A stretch of DNA of 24,972 nucleotides from Nitrosomonadales bacterium (GTDB lineage Bacteria > Pseudomonadota > Gammaproteobacteria > Burkholderiales > Nitrosomonadaceae): assembly GCA_004525885.1 (NCBI GenBank), contig SPBV01000003.1, positions 1 to 24,972 on the forward strand. The letters run 5' to 3'. The stretch's first letter is position 1. The number at the start of each line of letters is the position of its first letter. The notes under the pieces are model-generated. The model saw only the letters and a list, made by a program, of their open reading frames with translations, searched no databases and was not told where the DNA came from. Shown here in pieces: positions 24,676 through 24,972 of this stretch. The translations under genes and the position numbers were made by a program.

Positions 24676-24972
24676 ATGCCGCTCTCTTTTAACCAATTAT
24701 TCATATCAACTCTCGTGCAGCGTAGACACCGGCTGATGCTTGCTATGCTCTTGCTGCTACACATCGCCACATTACTAGAAGTCGACAATCCTTGGATGCC
24801 AGCATTACTGATTTCTCATTTTGGCATTTTTCTTCTCTGGCAACCAATGTGGGGTGGAGAACATAAAGTTACTACGAGTATCCTTATACTTATAGGTGTT
24901 GCCTGTGCAAGCGTATTACTATGGCTTAGTTGGTGGCTTGTTGCATTCTGGTTAGGAGTTTTGTTTGCTTTA
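24676..24972 (+). CDS. Multi-pass membrane protein, N-terminal part; possible sensor histidine kinase
   Basis: The frame is open from this ATG to the window edge (99 residues). A basic start (VQRRHRL at 14-20) precedes three or four hydrophobic helices: about 20-33, 41-54 (ALLISHFGIFLLW), 66-83 and 85-99. From memory, similar N-termini with an H-F/L-G-x-F-L-L-W-Q-P motif occur on membrane sensor histidine kinases of Nitrosomonadales, but the kinase domain is outside the window, so this is only a suggestion. It is divergent from the sigma-54-type pilin gene. No Shine-Dalgarno sequence is visible before the ATG; GTG/ATG alternatives downstream are possible. Confidence 0.6.
   Translation, partial: MPLSFNQLFISTLVQRRHRLMLAMLLLLHIATLLEVDNPWMPALLISHFGIFLLWQPMWGGEHKVTTSILILIGVACASVLLWLSWWLVAFWLGVLFAL

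Noticed and set aside
1..24972. CRISPR arrays, tRNA/rRNA genes, insertion sequences, prophage or defence islands
   Set aside because: No repeat-spacer pattern, tRNA-like cloverleaf, transposase, integrase or phage-like protein was seen; nearly all of the window is core housekeeping genes.

Overview
The window is an ordinary, gene-dense piece of a bacterial chromosome with low to moderate GC (about 40% by eye). Gene content and order point to a betaproteobacterium, most likely Nitrosomonadales and Nitrosomonas-like. The reasons are the hfq-hflX-hflK-hflC-DUF2065-hisZ-purA block, metX paired with metW, a gshA of the ATP-grasp-like type, and gshA-gshB followed by an incomplete PTS (EIIA-HPr-EI). 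The assignment rests on recognised proteins and synteny, not on a search.

Layout. 1-94: tail of leuA. 170-2463 (minus): proS, then an overlapping small lytic transglycosylase. 2848-10425 (plus): rppH, then hfq-hflX-hflK-hflC-DUF2065-hisZ-purA, which joins RNA turnover and riboregulation, FtsH/HflKC protease control, and histidine and purine synthesis. 10547-10917: a decayed DCC/DUF393 gene with one frameshift and two in-frame stops. 10976-12251 (minus): pyrE and an exported coiled-coil DUF4124 protein. 12279-14443 (plus): xth and ampG, divergent from pyrE across only 27 bp. 14456-16340 (minus): metX and metW. 16526-21455 (minus): gshA-gshB, then EIIA-ptsH-ptsI, a soluble phosphorelay with no sugar permease in view. 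21605-23587 (plus): a CPA2 cation/proton antiporter divergent from gshA. 23719-24384 (minus): a single type IV pilin-like gene with a near-consensus sigma-54 promoter and a strong terminator. 24676 to the end (plus): N-terminus of a multi-pass membrane protein, perhaps a sensor kinase.

No rRNA, tRNA, CRISPR array, insertion sequence, prophage or defence system is visible. I found no candidate for an undescribed multi-gene system. The observations most worth a second look are the sigma-54 signal at the pilin gene beside a putative membrane sensor, the DCC pseudogene, the hairpin between metX and metW, and the glutathione/PTS/antiporter neighbourhood. Promoters are by-eye matches and carry low confidence unless stated.
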